Part shown: positions 63,842 to 64,000 of the stretch, piece after piece | Position numbering within the stretch: position 1 is the stretch's first letter | Layout of the letters: each line of letters begins with the position of its first letter | From: Candidatus Venteria ishoeyi | Lineage (GTDB): Bacteria; Pseudomonadota; Gammaproteobacteria; Beggiatoales; Beggiatoaceae | Assembly (NCBI RefSeq): GCF_030378065.1 | Contig: NZ_JAUCGJ010000003.1 | Location: 1 to 64,000, forward strand | DNA: 64,000 nucleotides | Direction: 5' to 3' | Translations under genes and position numbers: made by a program | The notes under the pieces: generated by a model | The model's input: the letters and a program-made list of their open reading frames with translations, nothing else | Told to the model about the DNA's origin: nothing | Databases searched by the model: none

Positions 63842-64000
63842 ATGGCAAATATGGAGTTACTACGCTTAAAACAGGTTTTGGAAATCGTACCAGCAAGCCG
63901 GGCAACAATTTGGCGTTGGACGCGAGACGGCAAATTTCCAAAACCTATCAAACTATCAGAACGCTGCACGGCTTGGAAAAAATCAGATATTGAATCCTGG
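63842..64000 (+). CDS. AlpA-family DNA-binding regulator (partial, cut by window end)
   Basis: The first 53 codons are visible. GAGAGG precedes the ATG. LRLKQVLEIVPASRATIWRW is the MerR-like helix-turn-helix of AlpA/phage Cox-type regulators, followed by TRDGKFPKPIKLSERCTAWK, the typical wing. AlpA proteins activate excision of P4-like elements. The stretch between it and int (63618-63841) has no recognisable gene. Confidence 0.88.
   Translation, partial: MANMELLRLKQVLEIVPASRATIWRWTRDGKFPKPIKLSERCTAWKKSDIESW

Overview
The window reads as a chromosomal segment of a mesophilic gammaproteobacterium with moderate GC. Evidence: the pyrG-kdsA-eno order, an LPS core/heptose gene (hldE), KdsA, GluQRS, TrmJ, Hsp15, the aat-bpt pair and a Gram-negative envelope gene set. 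The cbb3 oxidase, CHASE2 signalling proteins and a short HprK fit the sulfur-oxidising (Thiotrichales/Beggiatoa-like) or methanotroph side of the class, but that placement is inference. No rRNA, CRISPR array or complete prophage is present.

Layout. 0.2-6.1 kb: an AT-rich YARHG-domain exported protein, then the cytochrome cbb3 oxidase operon ccoNOQP and its assembly factor ccoG (all minus). 6.4-8.9 kb: glycogen phosphorylase. 9.1-14.9 kb: pyrG-kdsA-eno, interrupted by accessory genes (a Cys-rich protein, an orphan Phd/YefM-type antitoxin, an Rpn/PD-(D/E)XK protein). 15-17.5 kb: a ferredoxin-NADP reductase-like flavoprotein and UDP-glucose dehydrogenase. 17.6-25.8 kb: a tightly packed minus-strand operon of a giant DsbD, HprK, two paralogous LPCPD prepilin-like proteins, a pilin-like protein, a PilC/GspF membrane protein and two pilins, closed by tandem terminators. 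26-33.8 kb: a Na+ symporter, Hsp15, a DUF6901-like protein, a TssJ-like lipoprotein, a DUF58 protein and a FixL/TtrS-like two-component pair. 34-36.7 kb: a nitrogen operon (TIGR02001 outer-membrane protein, PII, AmtB) behind a recognisable NtrC site and sigma-54 promoter. 36.9-42.2 kb: an OmpR-type regulator, purD, hldE and a GT-C-like membrane protein. 42.2-47.9 kb: a CHASE2 cyclase, CHASE2 Ser/Thr kinase and PP2C phosphatase signalling operon. 48.2-55.5 kb: an ABC_sub_bind protein with a hybrid sensor kinase, htpG and trmJ. 55.6-62.1 kb: tRNA-Pro(GGG), a glycosyltransferase, an EEP phosphatase, Nudix, HAD, gluQRS, aat and bpt. 62.1-64 kb: tRNA-Gly(CCC) with a P4-type integrase and an AlpA-type regulator, the left end of an integrated element that runs off the window.

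The least expected structure is a family of about 164-bp full-length imperfect palindromes (ERIC-like) in three intergenic regions (47890-48053, 57971-58135, 60352-60515). Two copies are near-identical. The third keeps the central part but has different outer arms that are still complementary to each other, so the fold rather than the sequence appears conserved. A second short dispersed repeat (about 41 bp, four copies) and a pair of GGATACC palindromes also occur. Other points of note are a DsbD with three complete alpha domains in an operon whose pilins carry C-terminal Cys pairs, and the cyclase/kinase/phosphatase set sharing CHASE2 sensors.
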